DNA of 64,000 nt from Gemmatimonadaceae bacterium (lineage in GTDB: Bacteria; Gemmatimonadota; Gemmatimonadetes; Gemmatimonadales; Gemmatimonadaceae), in the NCBI GenBank assembly GCA_019637445.1, contig JAHBVS010000002.1, positions 62,001 through 126,000 on the forward strand, read 5' to 3'. This document shows, piece after piece, positions 33,497-42,801 of the stretch. Made by a program: the position numbers and the translations under genes. How positions within the stretch are numbered: position 1 is the stretch's first letter; each line of letters starts with the position of its first letter. Under the pieces are notes generated by a model that ran no database searches, was not told where the DNA came from, and saw only the letters and a program-made list of their open reading frames with translations.

Positions 33497-35689
33497 ATGC
33501 GTGCGATGATCCTGCGGACCGTCCTGCTCCTCTCCGCGCCTGCGCTGCTTCTGGCGCAGTCGACCTCCCGGCAAGTCAGTGTCGAGGACTACCAGCGCGC
33601 CGAGCGCATGCTGGCGCCGTCCGTGATGCGGCTGATGTCCGGCACCGCGAGCCAGGTCAGCTGGCTGCCCGATGGCCGGCTGTGGTATCGCCTCTCTACT
33701 GAGGGCGGCTCGGAACTCCGCATCGTGGACCCGGCGCGCAACACCAGCCGCGCCTGCGTGGCTGACCAGGATCCCTGCGCGCCCACGCGCACGACCGCGC
33801 CGGCGCAGCGCCCGCCCGCGAACAGCTCCGTGAGCCCCGATGGCTCGCGCGCGGTCTACATCCGTGACCACAACCTCTGGGTGAAGGACCTCACCACAGG
33901 CGCCGAGTCCGCGCTCACCACGGACGGCGTCGATGGCTTCGGCTACGCGACGAACAACGCCGGCTGGGTGCACTCCGACAATCCGGTCGTCACCTGGAGC
34001 CCGGACAGCAAGCAGATCGCGACCTTCCAGCACGATGGCCGTGGCGTGGACAACATGTACATGGTCTCCACGAACGTCGGCTCGCCGCAGCTGCAGGCCT
34101 GGAAGTATCCGCTGCCTGGCGACTCGGTGATCTTCCGCATCCATCGGGTGGTGATCGCGCTCGATGGCGGCAACGGCCGTCCGAAGATGACGCGCCTGCA
34201 GATGGCGCCGGACGCGCATCGTTCCACAGTCAGCGACCACATTGCCTGCGGCCGCGAGCTCTGCGACCTCCAGTGGTTCCCCGACGGTTCCAAGCTGGCC
34301 TTCGTCTCCGTCTCGCGTGACCACAAGCAGGCCTGGTTCCGCGTGGCCGACGCCCGCACGGGCGAGGTGCGCACGCTGTTCGAGGAGCGCAACGAGACCC
34401 ACATCGGCGATGCCAGCATCGACTCCGAGCTGTGGCGCATCCTGCCGGAGAGCAACGAACTCATCTGGTGGAGCACGCGCGACAACTGGTACCACCTGTT
34501 TCTCTACGACCTCAACACCGGCCAGCTCAAGAATCGTATCACCTCGGGCGACGGCAACGTGCTGCGTATCGCACGCATCGACACGAAGGCCCGCCAGGTC
34601 TACTACGTGGGCAACAGCCGCGAGGCCGGCCGCGATCCGTACTTCGCGCATCTCTACCGCGTGGGCCTCAACGGCCGCGGCCACACGCTGCTCACGCCGG
34701 AGAACGCCAACCACTCGCCTTCGCCCTCGCCAGACGGCAACTGGTGGATCGACAGCTACTCCACGCCCAACACGCCCACGGTCACGGTGCTCCGCCGCGC
34801 CGACGGCCGCGTGGTGCGCGAACTCGCGCGCGCCGACGTCTCGCGCCTCGTGGCCGCCGGCTGGACGCCGCCGACGCCGATCGTCGTGAAGGCCCGCGAT
34901 GGCGTGACCGACCTGTACGGGCTGATGTTCACGCCCACGCAGCTCGACTCCACGCGCAAGTATCCGGTCGTCACCTACATCTACCCGGGCCCTCAGGGCG
35001 GCTCGGTGGGCTCGCGCTCGTTCTCGCCCGCCCGCGGTGATCACCGCGCGCTGGCCGAGCTCGGCTTCATCGTCGTGGCCATCGACGGCATGGGCTCTTC
35101 GCCGCTGCGCTCGAAGGCCTTCCACGATGCCTATTACGGCCGGATGGGCGACAACACGATCCCCGACCAGGTCTCTGGCATCCGCGATCTCGCCAAGCAG
35201 TACCCGTTCGTCGACCTCAACCGCGTCGGCATCTGGGGTCACTCGGGCGGCGGCTTCGCCACCGCGGCCGCGATGTTCCGCGCGCCGGACTTCTTCAAGG
35301 TCGGCATCGCGGAGTCGGGCAACCACGACAATCGCAACTACGAGGACGACTGGGGCGAGCGCTACCAGGGCCTGCTCGTCAAGAACGGCAACTCGGACAA
35401 CTACGCCGACGAGGCCAACCAGACGCACGCCGCGCGCCTGCAGGGCAAGCTCATGCTGATCCACGGCATGATGGACGACAACGTGCCGGTGTCGAACACA
35501 CTGCTCGTCGTGGATGCGCTGATGAAGGCCAACAAGGATTTCGACCTGATCCTGCTGCCGCACGCCCGGCACGGCTTCGGCCCGGACGGCGCCTACATCA
35601 TGCGCCGCCGCTGGGACTACTTCGTCGAGCACCTGCAGGGCAACGTGCCGCCGCGGGAGTTCCGGATGGGACAGCAGATGCAGCGCTGA
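33497..35689 (+). CDS. Secreted S9 prolyl oligopeptidase (dipeptidyl peptidase IV type)
   Basis: Predicted 730-residue secreted serine peptidase. A signal peptide (MRAMILRTVLLLSAPALLLA) is followed by a DPP IV-type beta-propeller (about 30-480) and an alpha/beta hydrolase domain (about 490-730). The catalytic Ser583 lies in WGHSGGGF, Asp660 in MMDDNVP and His692 in ARHGF; the spacings (77 and 32) match DPP IV closely. It should remove X-Pro dipeptides from peptides outside the cytoplasm. The start is the ATG before the signal peptide, not the longer frame. A strong hairpin follows. Confidence 0.92.
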   Translation: MRAMILRTVLLLSAPALLLAQSTSRQVSVEDYQRAERMLAPSVMRLMSGTASQVSWLPDGRLWYRLSTEGGSELRIVDPARNTSRACVADQDPCAPTRTTAPAQRPPANSSVSPDGSRAVYIRDHNLWVKDLTTGAESALTTDGVDGFGYATNNAGWVHSDNPVVTWSPDSKQIATFQHDGRGVDNMYMVSTNVGSPQLQAWKYPLPGDSVIFRIHRVVIALDGGNGRPKMTRLQMAPDAHRSTVSDHIACGRELCDLQWFPDGSKLAFVSVSRDHKQAWFRVADARTGEVRTLFEERNETHIGDASIDSELWRILPESNELIWWSTRDNWYHLFLYDLNTGQLKNRITSGDGNVLRIARIDTKARQVYYVGNSREAGRDPYFAHLYRVGLNGRGHTLLTPENANHSPSPSPDGNWWIDSYSTPNTPTVTVLRRADGRVVRELARADVSRLVAAGWTPPTPIVVKARDGVTDLYGLMFTPTQLDSTRKYPVVTYIYPGPQGGSVGSRSFSPARGDHRALAELGFIVVAIDGMGSSPLRSKAFHDAYYGRMGDNTIPDQVSGIRDLAKQYPFVDLNRVGIWGHSGGGFATAAAMFRAPDFFKVGIAESGNHDNRNYEDDWGERYQGLLVKNGNSDNYADEANQTHAARLQGKLMLIHGMMDDNVPVSNTLLVVDALMKANKDFDLILLPHARHGFGPDGAYIMRRRWDYFVEHLQGNVPPREFRMGQQMQR

Positions 35690-35710
35690 CCCACGCGATT
35701 CACGGCACAG

Positions 35711-35742
35711 ACGGGGCGGCCTCGGCGACGAGGCCGCCCCGT
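35711..35742 (+). terminator. Stem-loop terminator after the S9 peptidase gene
   Basis: A perfect 14-bp stem (ACGGGGCGGCCTCG / CGAGGCCGCCCCGT) with a GCGA tetraloop starts 22 bp past the stop and is followed by CGTGCTTT. Its outer arm is the same as in the hairpin after flgE. Confidence 0.7.
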
Positions 35743-35867
35743 CGTGCTTTGGGAGGACTCCGCGCACCAGAGGCAGACGGCGGGTGCCTCGGTCTGCACC
35801 CACGCGCTCGGGTGTCCGCCGCCTGCGCCAGACGATAGGTTGGAGGCACTTCAACCGGAGCCTGTCC

Positions 35868-36530
35868 ATGTTCCGCTCCAGTTCCGTGCTCGGATCGCTC
35901 CAGGACTCGTGGGCGCGATTCGTCGAGTTGCTGCCGGACCTCCTGCTCGCCGCCGCACTCCTGATGGCAGGTTGGCTGCTCGCGCGGATTGCGCGGCGCC
36001 TCTCGATCCGCCTGCTGCGCTGGCTGAAGGTGGACGTGCTGGCCGAGCGCGTGGGCTTTGACGACTTCCTCGTGCAAGGCGAGGTCAAGATGACGACGGT
36101 CACCCTGGTGGCGAACGCCATCTACTGGGTGATTCTCGCCGGCGTCTTCGTGGCGCTGCTCGACGCCCTCGGCGTCAACGCGGCCAACGACCTCATCCTC
36201 GCGGTGTGGGACATCATCCCGAACATCGTGCTGGCCATCGGCATCCTGCTCTTTGGTTCGCTGGCGGCGCGCGTGCTTGGGCGCGCCGTTCTCAGCTACC
36301 TGAACAACGTCGGCTCGCCGGCGGCACGCGGGCTCGCCGTCCTCACCCGCGCCGGCGTGCTCATCTTCACCGTGTTCATGGCCGCCGAGCAGCTGGCCAT
36401 TCGCAGCGAAGTGCTCGTGTCGGCATTCCAGATCGCCTTCGCCGCTGTCTGCCTGGCGGCGGCCATCGCCTTCGGGCTGGGAGGGCGTGCCTGGGCCGAG
36501 GACATCCTGAACCGACACTTCAAGTCCTGA
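35868..36530 (+). CDS. Membrane protein with MscS-type conserved TM helices
   Basis: Predicted 220-residue integral membrane protein. It has about five hydrophobic helices and two copies of the conserved helix-loop found in small MscS relatives (LLPDLLLAAALLMAGWLLAR and IIPNIVLAIGILLFGSLAAR, with G-x-L-A-R). The beta-domain of full MscS channels is absent, so it may be a pore-only protein or a subunit. A GGAG ribosome-binding site precedes the ATG. The amidohydrolase gene follows after 2 bp. Confidence 0.75.
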   Translation: MFRSSSVLGSLQDSWARFVELLPDLLLAAALLMAGWLLARIARRLSIRLLRWLKVDVLAERVGFDDFLVQGEVKMTTVTLVANAIYWVILAGVFVALLDALGVNAANDLILAVWDIIPNIVLAIGILLFGSLAARVLGRAVLSYLNNVGSPAARGLAVLTRAGVLIFTVFMAAEQLAIRSEVLVSAFQIAFAAVCLAAAIAFGLGGRAWAEDILNRHFKS

Positions 36531-36532
36531 CG

Positions 36533-37372
36533 ATGATCATCGACTGCCACACGCATCTCAACAACTATCACGACGAGACTCTCGACGACCTCCCAGGCTG
36601 CCTCGAGAAGCTGCAGACCTCGATGCGCCGCAATCGCGTGGACATCTCGATGGTGCTCACCTCGTACAAGGTCACGCCGGGTCGCCCCTCCACGCGCGCC
36701 GTCGTGGACGCGACCAAGGGGATGGCCAACATCCACGTCATCGCCGGCATCTCGTACAAGACCTTTTCCGAGAAGGACGTCGCCGAACTGCGCGCGATGC
36801 TCGAGGCCAAGGAGATCAAGGGCCTCAAGCTGTATCCGGGCTACGAGCCGTTCTATCCAGCGGACACCAAGCTCGCGCCCGCGTATCAGCTCGCCGAGGA
36901 GTTCGATGTCCCGGTGATGATCCACTGCGGCGATACCTACGCGCCGCAGGGGCGCGTGAAGTATTCGCACCCCATCAACGTCGATGACGTCGCGGTGGAC
37001 TTCCCCAAGGTCCGCTTCCTCATCTGCCACCTCGGGAATCCTTGGTTCCGCGACTGCATGGAAGTCGTGTACAAGAACAACAACGTGTACACGGACATCT
37101 CCGGCCTCACGCTTGGTGACTTCAGCGATCGCTTCGAGGCGTACATGCGCACGCAACTCAAGGAGATGATCCTCTGGGGCGTGAACCCCAAGAAGGTGCT
37201 GTGGGGCACGGACTGGCCGCTGGTCTCGATGGAGTCCTACCTGCAGTTCATGGACGAACTGCGGCTGCCGCCCAAGGACAAGGAGTTGATGCTGTGGCGC
37301 AATGCCGTCGAGTTCTACAAGCTCGATGTGCAGGAGCACGCCAAGAAGGGACTCGGCAAGCTCTTCGGTTAG
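36533..37372 (+). CDS. Amidohydrolase family 2 (ACMSD-like) protein
   Basis: Predicted 279-residue TIM-barrel metal hydrolase or decarboxylase. Metal-ligand motifs are DCHTHLNN near the start, VMIHCGDTYA in the middle, ICHLGNPW, and VLWGTDWPLV near the end, as in the PF04909 family. The substrate cannot be determined. It shares a transcription unit with the MscS-like membrane protein (2 bp apart). Confidence 0.88.
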   Translation: MIIDCHTHLNNYHDETLDDLPGCLEKLQTSMRRNRVDISMVLTSYKVTPGRPSTRAVVDATKGMANIHVIAGISYKTFSEKDVAELRAMLEAKEIKGLKLYPGYEPFYPADTKLAPAYQLAEEFDVPVMIHCGDTYAPQGRVKYSHPINVDDVAVDFPKVRFLICHLGNPWFRDCMEVVYKNNNVYTDISGLTLGDFSDRFEAYMRTQLKEMILWGVNPKKVLWGTDWPLVSMESYLQFMDELRLPPKDKELMLWRNAVEFYKLDVQEHAKKGLGKLFG

Positions 37373-37469
37373 ATGCTTCGTGCGTTCTCCGTCTGTCTAG
37401 CTCTCCGCGGTTCACAGGCTTCCAAGATTCCACTGTGCATTGGCGCACCCTGACCCGAGGTCGTTCGGC

Positions 37470-40400
37470 ATGTCGCTCCTGACCATCACGACTCGCCGCG
37501 CGCTCGCGGCGCTGATCCTTCTACCGCTGCTCCCTGGAGTCGGCGCCACGCAGGCCACGGCGATCCCCGCCCGCGCCGCAGAATCGCTGCCGATGCGCAG
37601 CGTCGGGCCCGCGCTGATGGGCGGGCGCATCGCCGACATCGCCGTGCATCCCGGCGACCTGCGCACCTGGTACATCGCTGTCGGTTCGGGCGGTGTGTGG
37701 AAGACCACGAACAGCGGCGTGACCTTCACGCCCGTGTTCGATCGCCAGGCCTCGTACTCGATCGGCACCCTGGCCATCGACCCATCGAACCCGCGCACGG
37801 TGTGGGTCGGCACGGGCGAGAACGTGAGCGGCCGCCACGTCGGTTGGGGCGACGGCGTCTACCGCTCCCGCGACGGCGGCGCATCGTGGCAGAAGATGGG
37901 GCTCGGCAACTCGCAGCACATCGGACGCATCCTCGTGGATCCGCGCGACGGCAACACGGTGTTGGTGGCCTCGGAAGGTCCACTGTGGTCGGCCGGCGGC
38001 GAGCGCGGCGTGTACCGCTCCACCGACGGCGGCGCGACCTGGAGCGCAACGCTGCAGATCGACGAGAACACCGGCGTGACGGACCTTGAGTTCGATCCCG
38101 CGAACCCCGACGTGGTCTACGCCGCCGCGTACCAACGGCGCCGGCACGTGTGGGGCTTCCTGGCGGGAGGCACCGGGTCGGGCATCTACAAGTCCACCGA
38201 CAACGGCCGCACCTGGCGGAAGGTCTCGCAGGGCCTGCCGAGCGGTGAGATCGGGAAGATTGGCTTGGCGACGACGCCGGCCGACCCGTCGCGTGTGTAT
38301 GCGACCATCGAGGCGGCCGGCGCCAGCCGCGGCTTCTACGCCAGCGTGGACCGCGGCGAGAGCTGGGAGAAGCGCAATGCCTACATCTCCGGCGGCACCG
38401 GGCCGCATTACTACCAGGAGATCGAGGCCTCGCCGACGGATGCGGATCTGGTCGTGCAGATGGATGTCTTCCTGCAGGTCACGCGCGATGGCGGACGCAG
38501 CTTCGGCAACCTCGAGACCGGGCACGACAAGCACAGCGACAACCACGCGCTCTGGATTGACCCCACCGACGGTCGGCACATGATCGTGGGCACTGATGGC
38601 GGGCTCTACGAAAGCTTCGATGAAGGCTCTCACTGGCGGCACTTCCCGAACCTGCCCGTCTCGCAGTTTTACAAAGTGGCGCTGAATGACCGCGCACCTT
38701 TCTATGACATCCTCGGTGGCGCGCAGGACCTGGGCACGCTGCACGGTCCGGCGCGCACCCTGCACGAGGAGGGCGTGCGCAACCAGGACTGGTACGTGCC
38801 GCTTGGCGCCGATGGCTACGGCGTCGCCTTCGAGCCGGGCAATCCCGACCTGATGTACCTGATGTGGCAGCAGGGCAGCCTGGCGCGGAAGGACCGTCGC
38901 AACGACGAGACGGTGCTCATCAAGCCGCAGCCCGCAGCATCGGATCCGCCGGAGCGTTGGAACTGGGATTCGCCGCTACTGGTGAGCCCGCATCGACCGA
39001 CGCGCATCTACTACGGCTCTCAGCGCGTTTGGCGCAGCGACGACCGCGGTGACAGCTGGACCGCTATCAGTGGCGACCTGACCACGGGCGCCGAGCGCTA
39101 CAACCAGCGCTACTACGGTCGCACCTGGAGCGTGGACGCGCTCTATGACCACGGTGCGATGTCCAAGTACGCAACGACCACGGCCATCAGCGAGTCGCCG
39201 CGCGCGGAGAACACGCTGGCCGTCGGAACGGATGACGGGCTGGTGCAGGTCACCAGCGACGGCGGTGCCACGTGGACGCGTGCCGCCGCGATGCCGGGCC
39301 TGCCCCCGCTCTCGTTCGTCAATGACGTGGAGTTCTCGCAGCACGACGCGCGCACACTCTACGTGGCCGCCGACGCGCACAAGAACGGCGACTTCGCGCC
39401 ATACGTGTACGTGTCCACCGACCTCGGCCGCTCCTGGCGCTCGATCGCCGGCGACCTGCCGCGCGGCACCGTTGTGTGGGCAGTGCAGCAGGACCACGAG
39501 CGGCCCGAGCTCCTCTTCCTCGGCACTGAATTCGGCGTGTATTGGTCGCCGAACAGCGGCACGAACTGGCACAAGCTCGGCGGCGGGATGCCGACGATCG
39601 CTGTGCGCGACATCAAGCTGCATCGGCGCGACAATGACTTGGTGGCGGCGACCTTTGGCCGCGGCTTCTACGTGCTCGATGACTATACGGCGCTGCGCAG
39701 CCTGAGCACCGGCGCTCGCGCCGATGTCGCCGCACTGATGCCGGTGCGCGATGCCTGGTGGTATGTGCCCTATGTGGTCGGCCAGGCCACGGGCCGTCCG
39801 GAGCTCGGCACCGACGACTACGCCACGGCCAATCCGCCGCAGGGTGCGCTGCTGACCTACTATGTGTCCTCGATGCCCAGCACGGCGCAGGAGGCGCGCC
39901 GCGCCGAGGAGCGGCGGCTGTCCGAGCGCAACGCGGACGTGCCGTTCCCGGGATTCGATCGCCTGCGTGCGGAGCAGCAGGAGCGCGGGCCGCAGCTGTT
40001 CGTCGCGATTCGCAATGCGTCGGGAGTGGTCGTTCGGCTGTTGGACGCGCCGTCGCGCACGGGACTGCACCGCATCAACTGGGATATGCGCCTCGCGAGT
40101 CCGCAGCCTGTGGACTTGAATCCGCCGGCGTTCCGGCCGCCCTGGGCTGGTGAACCGCTTGGTCCGCTCGCGGCGCCGGGCGAGTACACGGCGCAGCTGC
40201 AACTGGTGTCGGCGTCAGGTGTCCGCGCGCTCGGCGAAGCCCAAAGCTTCACGCTGCGGCCCGTGCCGAACATCCCGGGCAACCCCGACTACGTGGCGGT
40301 GGCCGCGTTCCAGCAGCGTGTGGCAGGGTTGCAGCTGCGGTCGGCGGCTGTCGGACGCGAATTGGGATGGCTGCGCGAGCAACTGCGGCACGCGCGCGCG

Positions 40401-40751
40401 TCGGTCGTCGCGGCCTCGCGGCCGGATGCGGCATTGTTCGCGCGGATTGATGCGTTGAACAACCAAGTGGCAGGGCTCGCGCGTCGCATGAACGGCGATC
40501 CGGCCCGCTCCTCGCTGAACGAATCCAACGAGCACAGCATCGGCGCGCGACTCGGCGCTGCGGCGCAGTTCGACAATCGCTATCCGCCGACGGCCACGCA
40601 ACGCCGCGAGGCCGACCTGGCGGCTGGCGAACTCACTGCGCTTGAGGGAGACCTGCGGACGCTCCTGGAGCGCGACCTGCCGGCGTTGCAGGCCGCGATG
40701 GCGGCGGCGGGCGCCCCCTGGAGTGCGGGCCGTGGCCTGCGGAACCCATGA
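37470..40751 (+). CDS. Secreted BNR/VPS10-like repeat protein
   Basis: Predicted 1,093-residue exported protein. After a signal peptide (RRALAALILLPLLPGVGATQ) it has many Asp-box/BNR repeats (STDGGATWS, STDNGRTWRK, SVDRGESWEK, TRDGGRSF, SSDDRGDSWT-type, STDLGRSWRS) across about 50-720, giving one or two beta-propellers. The C-terminal 350 residues hold a beta-sandwich-like segment (LDAPSRTGLHRINWDMRLAS) and then coiled coil. Such proteins are often labelled glycosyl hydrolase, but I see no catalytic motif that supports an activity. Common in predatory or polymer-degrading soil bacteria. Confidence 0.85.
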   Translation: MSLLTITTRRALAALILLPLLPGVGATQATAIPARAAESLPMRSVGPALMGGRIADIAVHPGDLRTWYIAVGSGGVWKTTNSGVTFTPVFDRQASYSIGTLAIDPSNPRTVWVGTGENVSGRHVGWGDGVYRSRDGGASWQKMGLGNSQHIGRILVDPRDGNTVLVASEGPLWSAGGERGVYRSTDGGATWSATLQIDENTGVTDLEFDPANPDVVYAAAYQRRRHVWGFLAGGTGSGIYKSTDNGRTWRKVSQGLPSGEIGKIGLATTPADPSRVYATIEAAGASRGFYASVDRGESWEKRNAYISGGTGPHYYQEIEASPTDADLVVQMDVFLQVTRDGGRSFGNLETGHDKHSDNHALWIDPTDGRHMIVGTDGGLYESFDEGSHWRHFPNLPVSQFYKVALNDRAPFYDILGGAQDLGTLHGPARTLHEEGVRNQDWYVPLGADGYGVAFEPGNPDLMYLMWQQGSLARKDRRNDETVLIKPQPAASDPPERWNWDSPLLVSPHRPTRIYYGSQRVWRSDDRGDSWTAISGDLTTGAERYNQRYYGRTWSVDALYDHGAMSKYATTTAISESPRAENTLAVGTDDGLVQVTSDGGATWTRAAAMPGLPPLSFVNDVEFSQHDARTLYVAADAHKNGDFAPYVYVSTDLGRSWRSIAGDLPRGTVVWAVQQDHERPELLFLGTEFGVYWSPNSGTNWHKLGGGMPTIAVRDIKLHRRDNDLVAATFGRGFYVLDDYTALRSLSTGARADVAALMPVRDAWWYVPYVVGQATGRPELGTDDYATANPPQGALLTYYVSSMPSTAQEARRAEERRLSERNADVPFPGFDRLRAEQQERGPQLFVAIRNASGVVVRLLDAPSRTGLHRINWDMRLASPQPVDLNPPAFRPPWAGEPLGPLAAPGEYTAQLQLVSASGVRALGEAQSFTLRPVPNIPGNPDYVAVAAFQQRVAGLQLRSAAVGRELGWLREQLRHARASVVAASRPDAALFARIDALNNQVAGLARRMNGDPARSSLNESNEHSIGARLGAAAQFDNRYPPTATQRREADLAAGELTALEGDLRTLLERDLPALQAAMAAAGAPWSAGRGLRNP

Positions 40752-40829
40752 CCAACAGGGCGGGTGAAACGTCCTGATGTTGGAGCACTGCTGTCGGATG
40801 CTCGTCCATCCTTCAACCGGAATACCACA

Positions 40830-41294
40830 ATGATCCGCCGTCTCGCTGCAACGCTTGGTCTGCTCGCGCTGGTCGCCGCCCCGGCCCAGGCACAGATCCC
40901 ACTGCTCGACGTGCGCATCGGCGCGCACGCCGCCCTGCCGCAAGGTGACTTCGGCGACGCTTACGACGCCGGCTTTGGCGCGTATGCACGCGTCGGGGTG
41001 CCACTGCTGATGTTCAAGTTGATGGGCAGTGCGACCTTCACGCAGTTCAAGGCCGCCAATCCGCTGGTCGAGGACACCAACGAGATCACGCTGCAGGTCG
41101 GCCCGCACTTCTCGCCGATTCCGCTGCTCGACCTCGGGCTAGAGGCAGCGTACCTCACCGACGCCAAGGAGTGGGCGTACTCGCCGAACGTCTCCATCGG
41201 CCTGCTGATGCTCGACGTCACCGCCTCGTACAACAAGACCTTTGAGAGTGGTGGCGCCAGCTGGCTGACGCTGGGCGTCGGCTTCCGCTTCTAG
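40830..41294 (+). CDS. Small outer membrane beta-barrel protein
   Basis: Predicted 154-residue protein with a signal peptide (MIRRLAATLGLLALVAAPAQ-AQ) and about eight amphipathic beta strands ending with the C-terminal Phe (LTLGVGFRF), the standard outer membrane targeting signal. Function unknown. Its stop codon overlaps, on the opposite strand, the stop of the GGCT gene (CTAG). Confidence 0.8.
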   Translation: MIRRLAATLGLLALVAAPAQAQIPLLDVRIGAHAALPQGDFGDAYDAGFGAYARVGVPLLMFKLMGSATFTQFKAANPLVEDTNEITLQVGPHFSPIPLLDLGLEAAYLTDAKEWAYSPNVSIGLLMLDVTASYNKTFESGGASWLTLGVGFRF

Positions 41295-41698
41295 TGCTTG
41301 TCGCGGGGCGTCGCAGCTGATGCGGCGTCCCGCTCGCGCTCTCGGCGCCAGCGCCGCCAATCCCCGTCCTCGATCACGGCGCGCTGCGCCGTGAATCGCG
41401 CGGGCAGGATGTAGGTCTCGACGCGCTCGCCGTCGGCCAGCACGATTGGTCGGCGGACGTACCAGTCGGGATGTCCCTCGAGCGCATCGAGCGCCTGCAA
41501 GGTTGTGGCATCGACGTCGAAGACCTCGCCAAGTACGCCTGTCACGCCCTCGTCGCCCATCCCTGGATGGCCGTCGAGGGCGTAGAGCGTGTAGGCCGGC
41601 GGCGTGGCTGCCGGACGCACGAACCGGGCCTCGGCGAGCAGGCCGTAGTTCAGCTCGCCGCGCAGTAGGGTTCCGTAGACGAACAGGCGGGTGGGCAC
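41291..41698 (-). CDS. Gamma-glutamylcyclotransferase-like (AIG2/GGCT) protein
   Basis: Predicted 135-residue protein of the GGCT fold. The start VPTRLFVYGTLLRGELN has the substrate-binding YGTLLRG motif; the catalytic Glu is probably in LDALEGHPDWYVRR. Such enzymes release 5-oxoproline from gamma-glutamyl amines or peptides. I use a GTG start just before the core (41,698), since upstream sequence is unrelated. Divergent to the DUF808 gene across a 162-bp gap that shows no other gene. Confidence 0.82.
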   Translation of the reverse strand: MPTRLFVYGTLLRGELNYGLLAEARFVRPAATPPAYTLYALDGHPGMGDEGVTGVLGEVFDVDATTLQALDALEGHPDWYVRRPIVLADGERVETYILPARFTAQRAVIEDGDWRRWRRERERDAASAATPRDKH

Positions 41699-41860
41699 GA
41701 AGGGCGATTCGTGGAGGGGAGCCAGGCTCTCGCCGCGAGGGCCGTCGATGAAACCTAGCCCGCGCCGTCCCGCCGGCGACTCGTCCCGCGCGACGCAGCC
41801 CAAGCGGCCTTGCTCTCTCGCCCCCCGCGCGTTGCTTTCCTGCATCCCCAACCCCACGCC

Positions 41861-42769
41861 ATGGCCGGCGCCAGCCTCCTCGCCCTGCTCGATGACATCA
41901 CCACGCTGCTCGACGACGTCGCGACCCTCAGCAAGGTCGCGGTGCAGAAAACCAGCGGCGTGGTGGGCGATGACCTGGCGCTCAACGCCGAGCAGGTGAG
42001 CGGCTTCGCCGCGGAACGTGAGCTGCCGGTGGTGTGGGCGGTGGCCAAGGGCAGCTTCGTCAACAAGGCCATCCTCGTGCCCGCCGCGCTGCTCATCAGT
42101 GCCTTCGTGCCCAAGCTGGTGGTGCCCCTGCTGATGCTCGGCGGGGCCTACCTCTGCTTTGAGGGCTTCGAGAAGGTCTTCCACAGGTGGCTGCACCCCC
42201 AGGAAAGCACGCAGCACAAGGAAGAGCTCTCGACGGCGCTGCGGACGCCCGAGATCGACCTGGTCGAGCTGGAACGCGCGCGCATCAAGGGCGCCATCCG
42301 CACGGACTTCATCCTGTCGGCAGAGATCATCGTGATTGCGTTGGGCACGATGGCCACGGCGCCGATCGGCCAACAGGTCGTCGCACTGAGTGTGATTGGC
42401 GTGGCCATCACGGTGCTCGTGTACGGACTGGTGGCAGGCATCGTGAAGGTCGACGACCTCGGCGTGCAACTGGTGCAGGGCGGGGGCGCGGGCGCCTCCT
42501 TCGGACGATGGATCCTCGCGGCCGCCCCGTGGTTGATGCGCGCGTTGAGCGTCGGCGGCACGGCGGCGATGTTCCTCGTCGGCGGCGGCATCATCGTGCA
42601 TGGCATCCATCCAATCGCCGTGGTGGTGGAGCGCTGGGCGCACGCGGCGGGTGCAGCGAGTGGACTGGTCACGTGGCTGCTGAACGGCGCGATTGGCGTT
42701 GTGGCAGGCGGCGTACTGGTCGGCGTCGTCACCTTGGCGCAACGCCCGCGCGCGCGTGGCAGCGAGTAA
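41861..42769 (+). CDS. DUF808 inner membrane protein (YedI family)
   Basis: Predicted 302-residue membrane protein. The start MAGASLLALLDDITTLLDDV is highly typical of DUF808/YedI, and the NAEQVSGFAAERELPVVWAV stretch is conserved. About seven helices follow. The function of the family is unknown. Confidence 0.9.
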   Translation: MAGASLLALLDDITTLLDDVATLSKVAVQKTSGVVGDDLALNAEQVSGFAAERELPVVWAVAKGSFVNKAILVPAALLISAFVPKLVVPLLMLGGAYLCFEGFEKVFHRWLHPQESTQHKEELSTALRTPEIDLVELERARIKGAIRTDFILSAEIIVIALGTMATAPIGQQVVALSVIGVAITVLVYGLVAGIVKVDDLGVQLVQGGGAGASFGRWILAAAPWLMRALSVGGTAAMFLVGGGIIVHGIHPIAVVVERWAHAAGAASGLVTWLLNGAIGVVAGGVLVGVVTLAQRPRARGSE

Positions 42770-42801
42770 CCGCCGCCGAAACAACGGCGACGCGACGAAA
42801 C

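Noticed and set aside
33329-36121. 930-codon open frame on the minus strand, antisense to the S9 peptidase gene
   Set aside because: Low-complexity, Arg/Ala/Gly/His-rich translation with no family features; a result of high GC in the third codon position of the real gene, which has an intact catalytic triad.
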